64,000 bases of DNA from Mycolicibacterium duvalii. Its GTDB lineage: Bacteria; Actinomycetota; Actinomycetes; Mycobacteriales; Mycobacteriaceae. Below the pieces are notes generated by a model. That model was not told the DNA's origin. It ran no database searches and saw nothing but the letters and a program-made list of their open reading frames with translations. Position numbers and translations under genes: made by a program. Shown in pieces: positions 54,897 through 62,627 of this stretch (positions within the stretch are counted from its first letter, which is position 1; each line of letters opens with the position of its first letter). Location: contig NZ_AP022563.1 in NCBI RefSeq assembly GCF_010726645.1, positions 4,526,001-4,590,000 on the forward strand, given 5' to 3'.

Positions 54897-56771
54897 TCAT
54901 TCGCGGGCGCCGAGGTGACGCGCGAGGAAGGCCTCGATGGCACGGTACATCTGAATCACGTTCTCCGGGTTGACCGCTCCGTGGCCTTCGTCCGATTGGA
55001 CCAGATACTCGACCTCGACATCGCGGGCTCGGAGCGCGTTGACGAGGTTGTCGGACTCGGCCTGCACCACCCGGACGTCGTTGGCGCCCTGAATGACCAG
55101 CAACGGAGTGCGGATCTGGTCGACCCGGGTGATCGGGGAGCGGGCTCGCATGTCGGCCAACTGCTCTGGGTCGTCGGGATCGCCGACGTAGCGGTGCCAG
55201 TTGTTGGCCAGGTGCGGACGCGCCACCGGCGGCAGCGTGCGCATGAAGTTCGCCAGATCCGAGACGCCGACATAGTCGACTGCCGCGGCGAACACATCCG
55301 GGGTGAACGTGACGCCGACCAGCGCGGCGTAGCCGCCGTAGGACCCGCCCATGATCGCGACCCGGTGGGGGTCGGCGTACCCCTGCTCGACCGCCCAGTT
55401 CACGCCGTCGATCAGGTCGTCGTGCATCCTGCCGGCGAACTCGCCGATCGCTGCCTTGAGAAAGGATGAGCCGAAGCCCAGTGACCCGCGGAAATTGACC
55501 TGTAGCACCGCATAACCGCGATTGGCCAGCAGCTGCACCCCGGGGTGGTACTCCCAGGAGTCTCGAAACCACGGGCCGCCGTGAACCAGAAGGACCAGCG
55601 GCAGACCCGTCGGTTCCACGCCGAGGGGCAGGGTCAGATACGAGTGCAGCGTCAGTCCGTCGCGTGACGTGATCGCCACCGACTGCATCGGAGCGAGCTG
55701 ACCGGGATCCAGGTGCGGAAAGGGCCGGTACAGCAGGCGGCTCTCCCCGGTCTCGTGGTCGTAGAGGTAGGTGGCGTGCGGATCGCGGTCGTGGACGAAG
55801 TTGACCACCCACCGCCGGCCGTCCTCGTCGGAGGTGATGCGTCCGATGTCCCCGTCGGAGAGCTTTCCCAACTCGGCCAGCACATCGGCGAAGTAGGGAT
55901 CGAGCGCGTGAATCACCTGCCGTTCCCGTAGATATCGCACGCCGAGCAGTTCACCGGTGCGCCGGTGCTGGATCAGAGGCTGCGGCATCAACGGACTGAC
56001 CGCGCCTCGGTGGTCGAGGTCGAACTCCGGATGGCTGTCGACTTCGACCTCGTCGCCGGTGGCGAGGTCGACGCGGACCAGTCGCGTGTGGTCGCTGCCG
56101 CGGCTGGATCCGACCCAGACGCCCGTGCCGTCCGGGGTCAAGACGAGCGGGTGGATGCCCACCGGGTGGTCGGATCCGTCGAAGGTTGTGATCTTCTGCA
56201 AGCTCCCGGTGCGGTCGTCCCACCGGGACAGATCGAGATGGCCGTCGTCGGTCAGCGCCGTGGCAAACAGCTGGCCGTCGTCGGTGCTCAGCCAGTTGAA
56301 CGCTCGTCCGGGATTCTGGGCGAGCAAGGAGGTCTCGCCGGTAGCGATCTGCAGTTCGTACACGTCGAACAACTGCGGATCGCGCCTGTTCATGAGAATG
56401 ACGGCCTTGCCGTTCTCGAAATCGGTGATCGGGGAGGCGATTACGCCGGGGTACGGTGTCAGGTTGACTGGCGCCCCAGCCGGATCTTCCAGATCGATCC
56501 GGTAGATGTGCCAGTTCTCGTCGCCGTTCGTGTCCTGCAGATAGATCATCCAGCGCGGGTCGTCGGTCCAGTCGAAGTGGTGCACGCTGCGCACGTCGTC
56601 GCTCGTGACACAGCGTGGTTCGTCGGACTCGATGTCCTGAACCCAGACATTGAGTCGATTGCGCCAGGGCGCGAGGAACGCGATCCGGGTTCCGTCGGGC
56701 GAGATCATCGCTCCGGCGCGGGTGGGTGGGTTGAAGAAGTCCTCGACCGAGATGGACTCGGGCAGTGCCAT
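54897..56771 (-). CDS. S9-family (prolyl oligopeptidase/acylaminoacyl peptidase type) serine peptidase
   Basis: 624 residues, no signal peptide. The N-terminal beta-propeller runs to about 360, with blade sequences like RIAFLAPWRNRLNVWVQD. The C-terminal alpha/beta hydrolase domain has HGGPW for the oxyanion hole, Ser477 in MGGSYGGYAA, Asp565 in GANDVRV and His597 in EGHG. It cleaves short peptides or removes blocked N-termini. It lies 104 bases downstream of the TetR gene on the same strand, so it is probably the TetR target. Confidence 0.88.
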   Translation of the reverse strand: MALPESISVEDFFNPPTRAGAMISPDGTRIAFLAPWRNRLNVWVQDIESDEPRCVTSDDVRSVHHFDWTDDPRWMIYLQDTNGDENWHIYRIDLEDPAGAPVNLTPYPGVIASPITDFENGKAVILMNRRDPQLFDVYELQIATGETSLLAQNPGRAFNWLSTDDGQLFATALTDDGHLDLSRWDDRTGSLQKITTFDGSDHPVGIHPLVLTPDGTGVWVGSSRGSDHTRLVRVDLATGDEVEVDSHPEFDLDHRGAVSPLMPQPLIQHRRTGELLGVRYLRERQVIHALDPYFADVLAELGKLSDGDIGRITSDEDGRRWVVNFVHDRDPHATYLYDHETGESRLLYRPFPHLDPGQLAPMQSVAITSRDGLTLHSYLTLPLGVEPTGLPLVLLVHGGPWFRDSWEYHPGVQLLANRGYAVLQVNFRGSLGFGSSFLKAAIGEFAGRMHDDLIDGVNWAVEQGYADPHRVAIMGGSYGGYAALVGVTFTPDVFAAAVDYVGVSDLANFMRTLPPVARPHLANNWHRYVGDPDDPEQLADMRARSPITRVDQIRTPLLVIQGANDVRVVQAESDNLVNALRARDVEVEYLVQSDEGHGAVNPENVIQMYRAIEAFLARHLGARE

Positions 56772-56875
56772 GAAGAAGCCTTTCGAGTGATGAGCAGGGC
56801 AGGGTCCGATCAGCCACCGAGGTCCTGCGGTCCCGGCCGGCGTGCTACGTGAAGTTGTCGTGCGGTGGATTTCGG

Positions 56876-57502
56876 TCAGGTGCTGGGTCCGCCGAATCTG
56901 CCGTTGGTGGCGTCCCGCACGGCGCGGTCTATCAAGTCGAGAGCCTCCTCCTGGCTGACCTTCTCGCCGTCGACGATGACGCGGCGCCCGACGTCCTCGT
57001 CGATGACGCGGAACGCCCCCGTAACGGCAGCCGCGCAGAGGCGCACCGTGAGATCCTGCTGTGGCAGCCGAAGTCGTTCGGCCACAACGGGGATGAAGTC
57101 GCGCTCCATCTGATCGTGCACCATCAGGTACGACGTCCGGATAGCCGGTTCGTGTACCGACATCGTGGTGATGCGCAGTGCGTGGCGGACATCGGCGATC
57201 TCCTGGTCAGACAGCGGATGCTGCTTGGTGTAGGAGGCCATGTGCTCGGCCAACGACAGTTCCGCCGGCCACTGCCCCGCCAACGCGATGAACCGCTGCG
57301 CCGACAACGCCAGCACCGGCTCCACACAGCTTTCCTTGCTGCGGAAGTACCGCCACACTGTGCGGGTGGAAAGCCCCGCGGCAGCGGCGATGTCATCCCC
57401 GCTGGTGGCGTTGACGCCGCGTTCCCAGAACAACTCGCAGGCGTGCCGGGATACCTCAAGGCGTGCCTGCGCCTGCCGCTCAGTGGTACCGATCGGCTTC
57501 AC
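56876..57502 (-). CDS. TetR-family regulator
   Basis: About 208 residues. HTH ARLEVSRHACELFWERGVNATSGDDIAAAAGLSTRTVWRYFRSKESCVEPVL, then an all-helical ligand domain. The start is uncertain: the GTG at 57502 overlaps an AAGGAGG with no spacing, while the GTG at 57538 lies inside the operator. Two identical-type palindromes just upstream imply autoregulation and joint control of the S9 peptidase gene. Confidence 0.8.
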   Translation of the reverse strand: MKPIGTTERQAQARLEVSRHACELFWERGVNATSGDDIAAAAGLSTRTVWRYFRSKESCVEPVLALSAQRFIALAGQWPAELSLAEHMASYTKQHPLSDQEIADVRHALRITTMSVHEPAIRTSYLMVHDQMERDFIPVVAERLRLPQQDLTVRLCAAAVTGAFRVIDEDVGRRVIVDGEKVSQEEALDLIDRAVRDATNGRFGGPST

Positions 57503-57507
57503 CTCCT

Positions 57508-57547
57508 TGTCACTTAGTGACAGCCTCCACTGTGTCACTAAGTGACA
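57508..57547. promoter_or_regulatory. Twin TetR operators TGTCACT-N-AGTGACA
   Basis: Two perfect 15-base palindromes, TGTCACTTAGTGACA (57508-57522) and TGTCACTAAGTGACA (57533-57547), differ only in the centre base and are 25 bases apart centre to centre. They sit directly before the TetR coding start, the classic layout for autorepression by two dimers. Confidence 0.8.
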
Positions 57548-57573
57548 ACCGCGTCAAGCGTGGACGGTATCGG

Positions 57574-57605
57574 CGGAGATGAGAGTGCTCTCATCTCCGT
57601 CTCAT
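57574..57605. promoter_or_regulatory. Site 1 of the two-component regulon: palindrome plus 11-base direct repeat
   Basis: A perfect inverted repeat with 12-base arms, CGGAGATGAGAG and CTCTCATCTCCG, around TG (57574-57599). Its right half begins a direct repeat TCTCAT-N5-TCTCAT (57589-57594 and 57600-57605), an 11-base period as used by OmpR-type regulators, pointing at the downstream operon. The core ATGAGAG-N2-CTCTCAT recurs at 60551 and 61784. Confidence 0.7.
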
Positions 57606-57639
57606 GTCCCGGCCATTGCCTGTCGGCAGACTCCAGGAC

Positions 57640-58011
57640 ATGCGAGGACCCGTGGTGTTGGCCGTGGCCGCCGGCGTAGCCGCGGTCGGTCTCGTCGTGG
57701 CCACCGCGGTGTCGTTCAGCTCGACCTCGGTCCACGAGCCCCTCGGCCCGATCGTCGTACAGGCCCCGCCTTCGCCTCCGCCACCCGGGCCGGACCCGGC
57801 GACCGCCTCGACAGTCGAGTCAGGTCAGAGCGACGCCGTGCCGGCACCACCGCACGTCACGCGCGAGGCCGACGTCCCGGCCCCGCCGCCGGCGCTGCAA
57901 CGCGGCATCAACGACAGGGACGACGACGGGGACGACGACCGGGACTCCGACGACGACGGGAATGATGACGACGACTGGGATGATGACGGGGACGAAGGGG
58001 ACGACGACTGA
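57640..58011 (+). CDS. Small membrane-anchored or exported protein with Pro-rich middle and poly-Asp tail
   Basis: About 123 residues. A single hydrophobic N-terminal helix (GPVVLAVAAGVAAVGLVVATAVSF) serves as signal or anchor. A Pro/Ala-rich linker (PPSPPPPGPDPA) follows, and then an extremely acidic C-terminus of about 30 residues, mostly Asp with a few Gly, Arg and one Trp. The tail should bind cations outside the cell. No family recognised. The ATG at 57640 was chosen because an upstream ATG at 57604 lies within the regulator-binding repeat. First gene of an operon with the histidine kinase and response regulator. Confidence 0.65.
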   Translation: MRGPVVLAVAAGVAAVGLVVATAVSFSSTSVHEPLGPIVVQAPPSPPPPGPDPATASTVESGQSDAVPAPPHVTREADVPAPPPALQRGINDRDDDGDDDRDSDDDGNDDDDWDDDGDEGDDD

Positions 58012-58045
58012 GTCCACGTCTGCGGCGGGTATCCCGGAGGGCGTC

Positions 58046-59515
58046 ATGACCTCCACCGACCAGCAGCGACCGTTGTGGCGGCGGCTGCTGCCCTCGGCTG
58101 CCCGCACCCGCATCATGGCGTGGGTGTTGCTGCTGGTGCTCGCCGCGCTGCTGATCGTCACATTCGTCACCTGGCGTCTGATGGTGTCCACGGTCAACGG
58201 CCGGATGGATGAGGCGTTGCGCTACGAGGTCGAGGAGTTCACGGAGTTGACCGCCCCCGGCATCAACCCGCGTACCGGCGAGCCGTTCGTCGGCGTCGAC
58301 GAGGTCATCCGGGAGGCCATCGCCTACAACCTCGCCCGCCCGAATGAGAAATTTCTCGGCTACGTCGACGGCGGCTACCACACGCAGAGCCGCCAGGAGC
58401 CCGGCATCCCCGAGGTGCTGGCCGGTGACCCCGATTTCACCGCACTGGTCGGTTCGGTGACCGACCCCGTTCAGTCCAGCTACGAGCACCCCGAGGTGGG
58501 CGAGGTGCGCTATCTGGCGATCCCCGTGCGGCTTGCCGGCGATCCCGCGAACGGGGTCATCGTCGCGGCCTACCTCGGCGACGCGGAGCGGGCCGCAGCC
58601 GATGAAGCCGCCCGTCTGATGCTGATCGTGGGCGCGGCCACCGTATTGGGGGCGACTGCGGCAGCGTGGTTGATCGCCGGACGGATCCTCGCTCCGTTGC
58701 GTGATGTCACGGAGACGGCGAACCAGATCACCGAGACGGATCTGTCCCGGCGGATCCCGTCGCGCGGCGAAGGTGACGAACTCGACGCCCTGGTGACCAC
58801 CGTCAACGGCATGCTGGACCGCGTCGAGGCCGCGGTGTCGGCGCAGCGGCGGTTCATCGACGACGCGGGCCACGAATTGCGTACCCCGATCACGATCATC
58901 CGGGGCCATCTCGAGGTGCTCGATGCCGGCGACCCTGCCGACGTCGCGGCCACGGTCGCGCTCGTCGACGACGAGCTGATGCGGATGAACCGGATGGTCT
59001 CGGACCTGCTGCTGCTCGCCCGTGCCGAACAGCCGTCCTTCCTGCAGCCCGAAATGACCGATGTCGGCATACTGACCCGCGAGATCTTCGACAAGGTGAC
59101 CCGGCTCGGCGACCGCCGGTACGACCTGCAGTCGGTGGCCGAGGTGTCGTCGGTGCTGGACCCGCAGCGCATCACCCAAGCCATGGTCGCCCTGGCCGAC
59201 AACGCCTGCCGCTACACCACCACCGGCGCCTGGATCGGCGTCGGTTCCAGTCTGCACGAGGGGTGGCTGCGCTTCTGGGTTTCGGACTCCGGGCCGGGCG
59301 TCTCCGAAGCGGACCGCAGCCGGATCTTCGAACGCTTCGCCCGCGGCAGCGCCGGCGGGCAGCGTTCCGACGGCGCGGGCCTGGGGCTGTCGATCGTGGC
59401 GGCGATCGCGGTGGCGCACGGCGGGCGGGTCCATCTCGACAGCATCCCCGGGCGCGGCGCGACGTTCGCCGTCACCATCCCCGCCTACCTGGAGCAGCCA
59501 TGGCCCGCATCCTGA
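58046..59515 (+). CDS. Sensor histidine kinase (HK1)
   Basis: 489 residues. Helix 1 at about 25-46, an extracytoplasmic sensor domain of about 140 residues, helix 2 at about 190-212, HAMP domain, HisKA with the phosphorylated His276 in DDAGHELRTPI, and HATPase_c with DNACRYT, SGPGV, FERFARG and GAGLGLSIV. Phosphorylates the response regulator encoded next. The ATG follows GGAGGG. It starts 34 bases after the poly-Asp protein gene; its 3' end overlaps the regulator by 16 bases. Confidence 0.9.
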   Translation: MTSTDQQRPLWRRLLPSAARTRIMAWVLLLVLAALLIVTFVTWRLMVSTVNGRMDEALRYEVEEFTELTAPGINPRTGEPFVGVDEVIREAIAYNLARPNEKFLGYVDGGYHTQSRQEPGIPEVLAGDPDFTALVGSVTDPVQSSYEHPEVGEVRYLAIPVRLAGDPANGVIVAAYLGDAERAAADEAARLMLIVGAATVLGATAAAWLIAGRILAPLRDVTETANQITETDLSRRIPSRGEGDELDALVTTVNGMLDRVEAAVSAQRRFIDDAGHELRTPITIIRGHLEVLDAGDPADVAATVALVDDELMRMNRMVSDLLLLARAEQPSFLQPEMTDVGILTREIFDKVTRLGDRRYDLQSVAEVSSVLDPQRITQAMVALADNACRYTTTGAWIGVGSSLHEGWLRFWVSDSGPGVSEADRSRIFERFARGSAGGQRSDGAGLGLSIVAAIAVAHGGRVHLDSIPGRGATFAVTIPAYLEQPWPAS

Positions 59516-60165
59516 TCGCCGAAGACGAGCCGAGAATCGCATCCTTCATCGAAAAGGGCCTGACTTCAGCGGGTTTCGTCACGAGCACCGTCGCCGACGG
59601 CGCGTCGGCGTTCGACTACGCGATGACCGGTGGATTCGACCTGATGGTGCTCGACATCGGGCTGCCGGAGATGGACGGATTCACCGTGCTGCGCAAGCTG
59701 CGTGCCGAAGGCAACCGGATCCCGGTCATCGTGCTGACGGCCCGCGACAGCGTGCAGGACACGGTGGCCGGTCTTGAAGGCGGCGCTGACGACTACATGC
59801 CCAAGCCTTTCCGATTCGAGGAGCTGCTCGCGCGCACGCGGTTGCGTCTGACCGCCGAGCGTCCCACCGAACTCACGGTGTTGTCCTGTGGCGGGCTGTC
59901 ACTCGACCTGCGCACCCGGCGCGCCACCGTCGGGGGCTGCACCGTCGACCTGTCGGCACGGGAGTTCGCACTGGCCGAGACGTTCCTCCGGCACCCCGGC
60001 CAGGTGCTGACCCGTGAACAGTTGCTCAGCCACGTCTGGGGTTACGACTTCGACCCGGCCTCCAACGTGGTCGACGTCTACGTCCGCTACCTCCGACGCA
60101 AGCTGGGCGCCGACCGCTTCGTCACGTTGCGCGGTATGGGGTATCGACTCGAAGAGCTGCCCTGA
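59500..60165 (+). CDS. OmpR/PhoB-family response regulator (RR1)
   Basis: 221 residues. Receiver domain with the phosphorylated Asp52 in MVLDIGLPEMDG, and the Thr/Lys switch in VLTARDSV and YMPKPF. The C-terminal winged helix (REFALAETFLRHPGQVLTREQLLSHVWG...NVVDVYVRYLRRKLG...RGMGYRLE) binds DNA. It is co-translated with HK1. It is the most likely binder of the TCTCAT-type repeats found before its own operon and two neighbouring genes. Confidence 0.92.
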   Translation: MARILIAEDEPRIASFIEKGLTSAGFVTSTVADGASAFDYAMTGGFDLMVLDIGLPEMDGFTVLRKLRAEGNRIPVIVLTARDSVQDTVAGLEGGADDYMPKPFRFEELLARTRLRLTAERPTELTVLSCGGLSLDLRTRRATVGGCTVDLSAREFALAETFLRHPGQVLTREQLLSHVWGYDFDPASNVVDVYVRYLRRKLGADRFVTLRGMGYRLEELP

Positions 60166-60172
60166 GAACACA

Positions 60173-60206
60173 GCTGCCCGTCCCGGTGTCGGCCGGAACG
60201 GGCAGC
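60173..60206. terminator. Bidirectional hairpin terminator
   Basis: GCTGCCCGT (60173-60181) pairs with ACGGGCAGC (60198-60206), and inside one mismatch CCGG pairs with CCGG. The resulting stem is about 13-14 base pairs with a 6-base loop. It lies between the convergent response regulator and small acidic-protein genes. There is no T-tract. Confidence 0.65.
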
Positions 60207-60221
60207 GCAACGGCGACCGGG

Positions 60222-60470
60222 TCAGTCGTCGTAAGGGCTGTCGTCCCAGGGGCTGTCGTCCCAGGAGTCATCCCAGGAATCGTCCATCGCCGCGAACGAC
60301 ACCACCGACCGGTCATCGGCGAAGACCCAGTCCAGCGCCGACGAGCCGATCGCTGCGTGGGCCGCGGGTACCGGCTCGGACGCGGCCGACGCCGCACCCG
60401 CGCCGACGACACCGAGGCCGGTGAGTGCGGCACCAACGGTGACGACCTTCCAGGTGGGCATGTGACTCAT
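60222..60470 (-). CDS. Small exported protein with Asp/Ser/Trp repeat tail
   Basis: About 82 residues. Signal peptide WKVVTVGAALTGLGVVGAGAASAA, a short mature part, then tandem DDSW-type repeats (DDSWDDSWDDSPWDDS) to the C-terminus. The tail is highly acidic and spaced with aromatic residues, like the poly-Asp protein on the other side of the kinase-regulator pair. The ATG at 60470 follows AAGGAGA at good spacing. A TCTCAT-type regulatory region lies 59-96 bases upstream. No family recognised. Confidence 0.7.
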   Translation of the reverse strand: MSHMPTWKVVTVGAALTGLGVVGAGAASAASEPVPAAHAAIGSSALDWVFADDRSVVSFAAMDDSWDDSWDDSPWDDSPYDD

Positions 60471-60528
60471 GATGTGTGTCTCCTTATCTCGCAATCGTTT
60501 CCCGACACTGCAACTGTGTCCTGATCAG

Positions 60529-60566
60529 ATGAGGGGCCCAGGAGGCGGACATGAGTGACCTCTCAT
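60529..60566. promoter_or_regulatory. Site 2 of the two-component regulon
   Basis: ATGAGTGACCTCTCAT (60551-60566) matches the core of site 1 at 13 of 16 positions. Read on the minus strand, direct repeats CTCAT, CTCCT and CTCAT follow at exact 11-base steps (complements at 60551-60555, 60540-60544, 60529-60533), heading toward the small Asp/Trp-rich protein gene. The site overlaps the stop codon of the upstream phosphotransferase-like gene. Confidence 0.55.
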
Positions 60567-61738
60567 CTGTGGAGCCATGTCCTCGCCAATTCGAGCCGCC
60601 GCGCGGTGAGTTGCGGCCACCGCGGGTGACAGGTGCGGAACGGCCCGGTGGCCAGTCCGAACACCACCGCCGCCACCCGATGTCGAAGAGCCGCGGGCTC
60701 CACTCTGCGACAGGCGAATCGAAGCATCTGATCCATATAGTGCCGAGCCCGCGGCACGGCCGGGCCGGCAACCGACAGGTGGCCGATCAGGGTGGCCCAG
60801 TCGTCGGCGCGTTCCCCTGGCCCGACGGTGTCGACATCGAGCAGCCCCGTCACCCGCCCGTCGACGGCCAGCAACTGGCCCTCGTAGAAGTCACCGTGGG
60901 TCGGCACAACGGCATGCAGCGGAGTCGCCGCTGAACGCAATTCGTCGTGAAGCCTGCGCAGCGTGCCCAGCAGACCAGGAGTGCCGCACGCGGTGAGGCG
61001 CAGCACGGCCGCGGCGTCGTCGACGCGGTCGAGGACCGTGCGGCGGCCCGGCAGCGTCATCACCCGGTCGGGCAGCGCGGTCAACAGCGCCTCCAGGTGC
61101 GCTGGACCGGGCAGTGGCATCTCGTCGCGGGTGAGGAGGTCGCGCAGCGGAGTCCCGGGCGCGCGTGGCAGCACGACCACGCCGTCATCGGAGCACCCCA
61201 GCACCGAGGGCACGGGCACCGACGGTGCCAGCAGGTCATGCCGCGCGCGCAGTGCTGCTACCGCGTCGGGACGAACGACCTTCGCGAACCATGTCTGCGT
61301 ACCATCGCTGATCTCGACGACGGCACGCCGTCCCGGGCGGTACGCCCGCACGACGGCGCGTACCGGACCCGTGGGGCACACTCCGAGTTCCCGCAGTCCG
61401 GTGACCGGGTCATCGAGCAGGGCCAAGCCGGGCAGCGCGGGGTCCTGCGGCCAGCGCCACACACCGACGTGCAGATCCAGACCGCGATATTCGCCGGCGA
61501 CGACGGCGGCACCGGCGGGCAGGGCCGAGCCGGTGGCGGCGACCAGCACCTCGCGGCCGCGGCTGCCGTCGGTTCGTCGCACCGATGCGCGATAGCGGAC
61601 CAGCACCGCACCGTCCGGCCTGACCGTGACGGTCACCGGATCCAGCGAGCGCAGCTCGCCGCCGTACTCGGCGACCGCCGCGCCCAGTACGCCGGGTGCC
61701 GGCGGGCCCAGCAGCAGGTCGAGGGCGGCGGCGATCAT
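60563..61738 (-). CDS. Phosphotransferase (APH-like kinase fold) protein
   Basis: 391 residues. The N-terminal about 130 residues are of no known family (VLVRYRASVRRTDG, a phosphotransferase-associated extension). The kinase fold then follows: TWFAKVVRP with the ATP Lys, and VVLPRAPGTPLRDLL. The catalytic loop is THGDFYEGQLL (Asp intact) and the metal motif is LLDVDTVGPGE. It probably phosphorylates a small molecule; the maltokinase/APH style fits. The ATG is at 61738. Site 3 lies 42 bases upstream, placing it in the two-component regulon. Confidence 0.75.
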   Translation of the reverse strand: MIAAALDLLLGPPAPGVLGAAVAEYGGELRSLDPVTVTVRPDGAVLVRYRASVRRTDGSRGREVLVAATGSALPAGAAVVAGEYRGLDLHVGVWRWPQDPALPGLALLDDPVTGLRELGVCPTGPVRAVVRAYRPGRRAVVEISDGTQTWFAKVVRPDAVAALRARHDLLAPSVPVPSVLGCSDDGVVVLPRAPGTPLRDLLTRDEMPLPGPAHLEALLTALPDRVMTLPGRRTVLDRVDDAAAVLRLTACGTPGLLGTLRRLHDELRSAATPLHAVVPTHGDFYEGQLLAVDGRVTGLLDVDTVGPGERADDWATLIGHLSVAGPAVPRARHYMDQMLRFACRRVEPAALRHRVAAVVFGLATGPFRTCHPRWPQLTARRLELARTWLHR

Positions 61739-61773
61739 TGGGTCCAGGCTGGACGGCGCGCGGGAGAAGGAGA

Positions 61774-61803
61774 TGACAGCTCCATGAGAGAGCTCTCATG
61801 GAG
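61774..61803. promoter_or_regulatory. Site 3 of the two-component regulon: 24-base perfect palindrome
   Basis: Arms CTCCATGAGAGA and TCTCTCATGGAG would be expected; the sequence reads CTCCATGAGAGA followed by GCTCTCATGGAG, self-complementary over all 24 bases (61780-61803). The core ATGAGAGAGCTCTCAT matches site 1 except at the centre. On the minus strand TCTCAT-N5-TGTCAT (complements ending at 61774) keeps the 11-base period toward the phosphotransferase gene. It lies between that gene and the second two-component system. Confidence 0.7.
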
Positions 61804-61880
61804 GGCTCGGCGCGAGTGTCGGTTCTGTGAAGGTTCCCTCAACGGTCGATATGGCGGCGATTCGGCGGCACGATGGAGTG

Positions 61881-62627
61881 ATGGACGGCGTTGCGCTTGC
61901 CCCTCGAGATGACGCGCACCGGGGTTATCGTGCGCTCGTCGTGGACGACGAGGCACCGTTGGCCGACGTCATCGCCAGTTACCTGGATCGGGAACACTTC
62001 GAGGTCACCGTCTGCCACACCGGGGTCGAGGCGCTTGCGGTGGCGCGCGACGTCGATCCTGATGTCGTGGTGCTCGACCTCGGGCTTCCCGGTCTCGACG
62101 GCGTCGAGGTCTGCCGCCAGTTGCGCACGTTCTCCGACGCCTATGTGGTGATGCTGACCGCACGTGACACCGAGATGGACACCGTCGTCGGCTTGTCGGT
62201 CGGCGCCGACGATTACGTGACGAAGCCGTTCAGTCCGCGGGAGCTGGTGGCCCGGATCCGCGCGATGCTACGCCGTCCCCGAGCGGTGGCGACGTCGGCA
62301 CCGGCGCCGGCCGAGGTCCCGGCGCCACGGGTGTTCGGCGCGCTCACGATCGATGTCGCGGGCCGACAGGTCGACCTCGACGACGAGCCGATCATGTTGA
62401 CGCGCACCGAGTTCGACATACTCGCTGCGTTGTCGTCACGGCCCGCAGTGGTCTGGACCCGCAGGCAGCTCATCGATGCGGTCTGGGGTGAGCCGTGGGT
62501 GGGCAACGACCACCTCGTGGATGTCCACATCGGTCATGTGCGGCGCAAACTCGGTGACGATCCATCCGCGCCCCGCTTCGTCGTCACGGTGCGCGGGGTG
62601 GGATACCGCATGGGGACCGGTCGATGA
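61881..62627 (+). CDS. OmpR/PhoB-family response regulator (RR2)
   Basis: About 248 residues. Receiver with Asp66 in VVLDLGLPGLDG and LTARDTEMD, YVTKPF; winged helix from about 150 (TRTEFDILAALSSRPAVVWTRRQLIDAVWGEPWVGNDHLVDVHIGHVRRKLG). The ATG at 61881 has GGAG only 3 bases upstream; earlier in-frame starts exist but would add unconserved residues. Its TGA overlaps the start of HK2 (ATGA). Confidence 0.9.
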   Translation: MDGVALAPRDDAHRGYRALVVDDEAPLADVIASYLDREHFEVTVCHTGVEALAVARDVDPDVVVLDLGLPGLDGVEVCRQLRTFSDAYVVMLTARDTEMDTVVGLSVGADDYVTKPFSPRELVARIRAMLRRPRAVATSAPAPAEVPAPRVFGALTIDVAGRQVDLDDEPIMLTRTEFDILAALSSRPAVVWTRRQLIDAVWGEPWVGNDHLVDVHIGHVRRKLGDDPSAPRFVVTVRGVGYRMGTGR

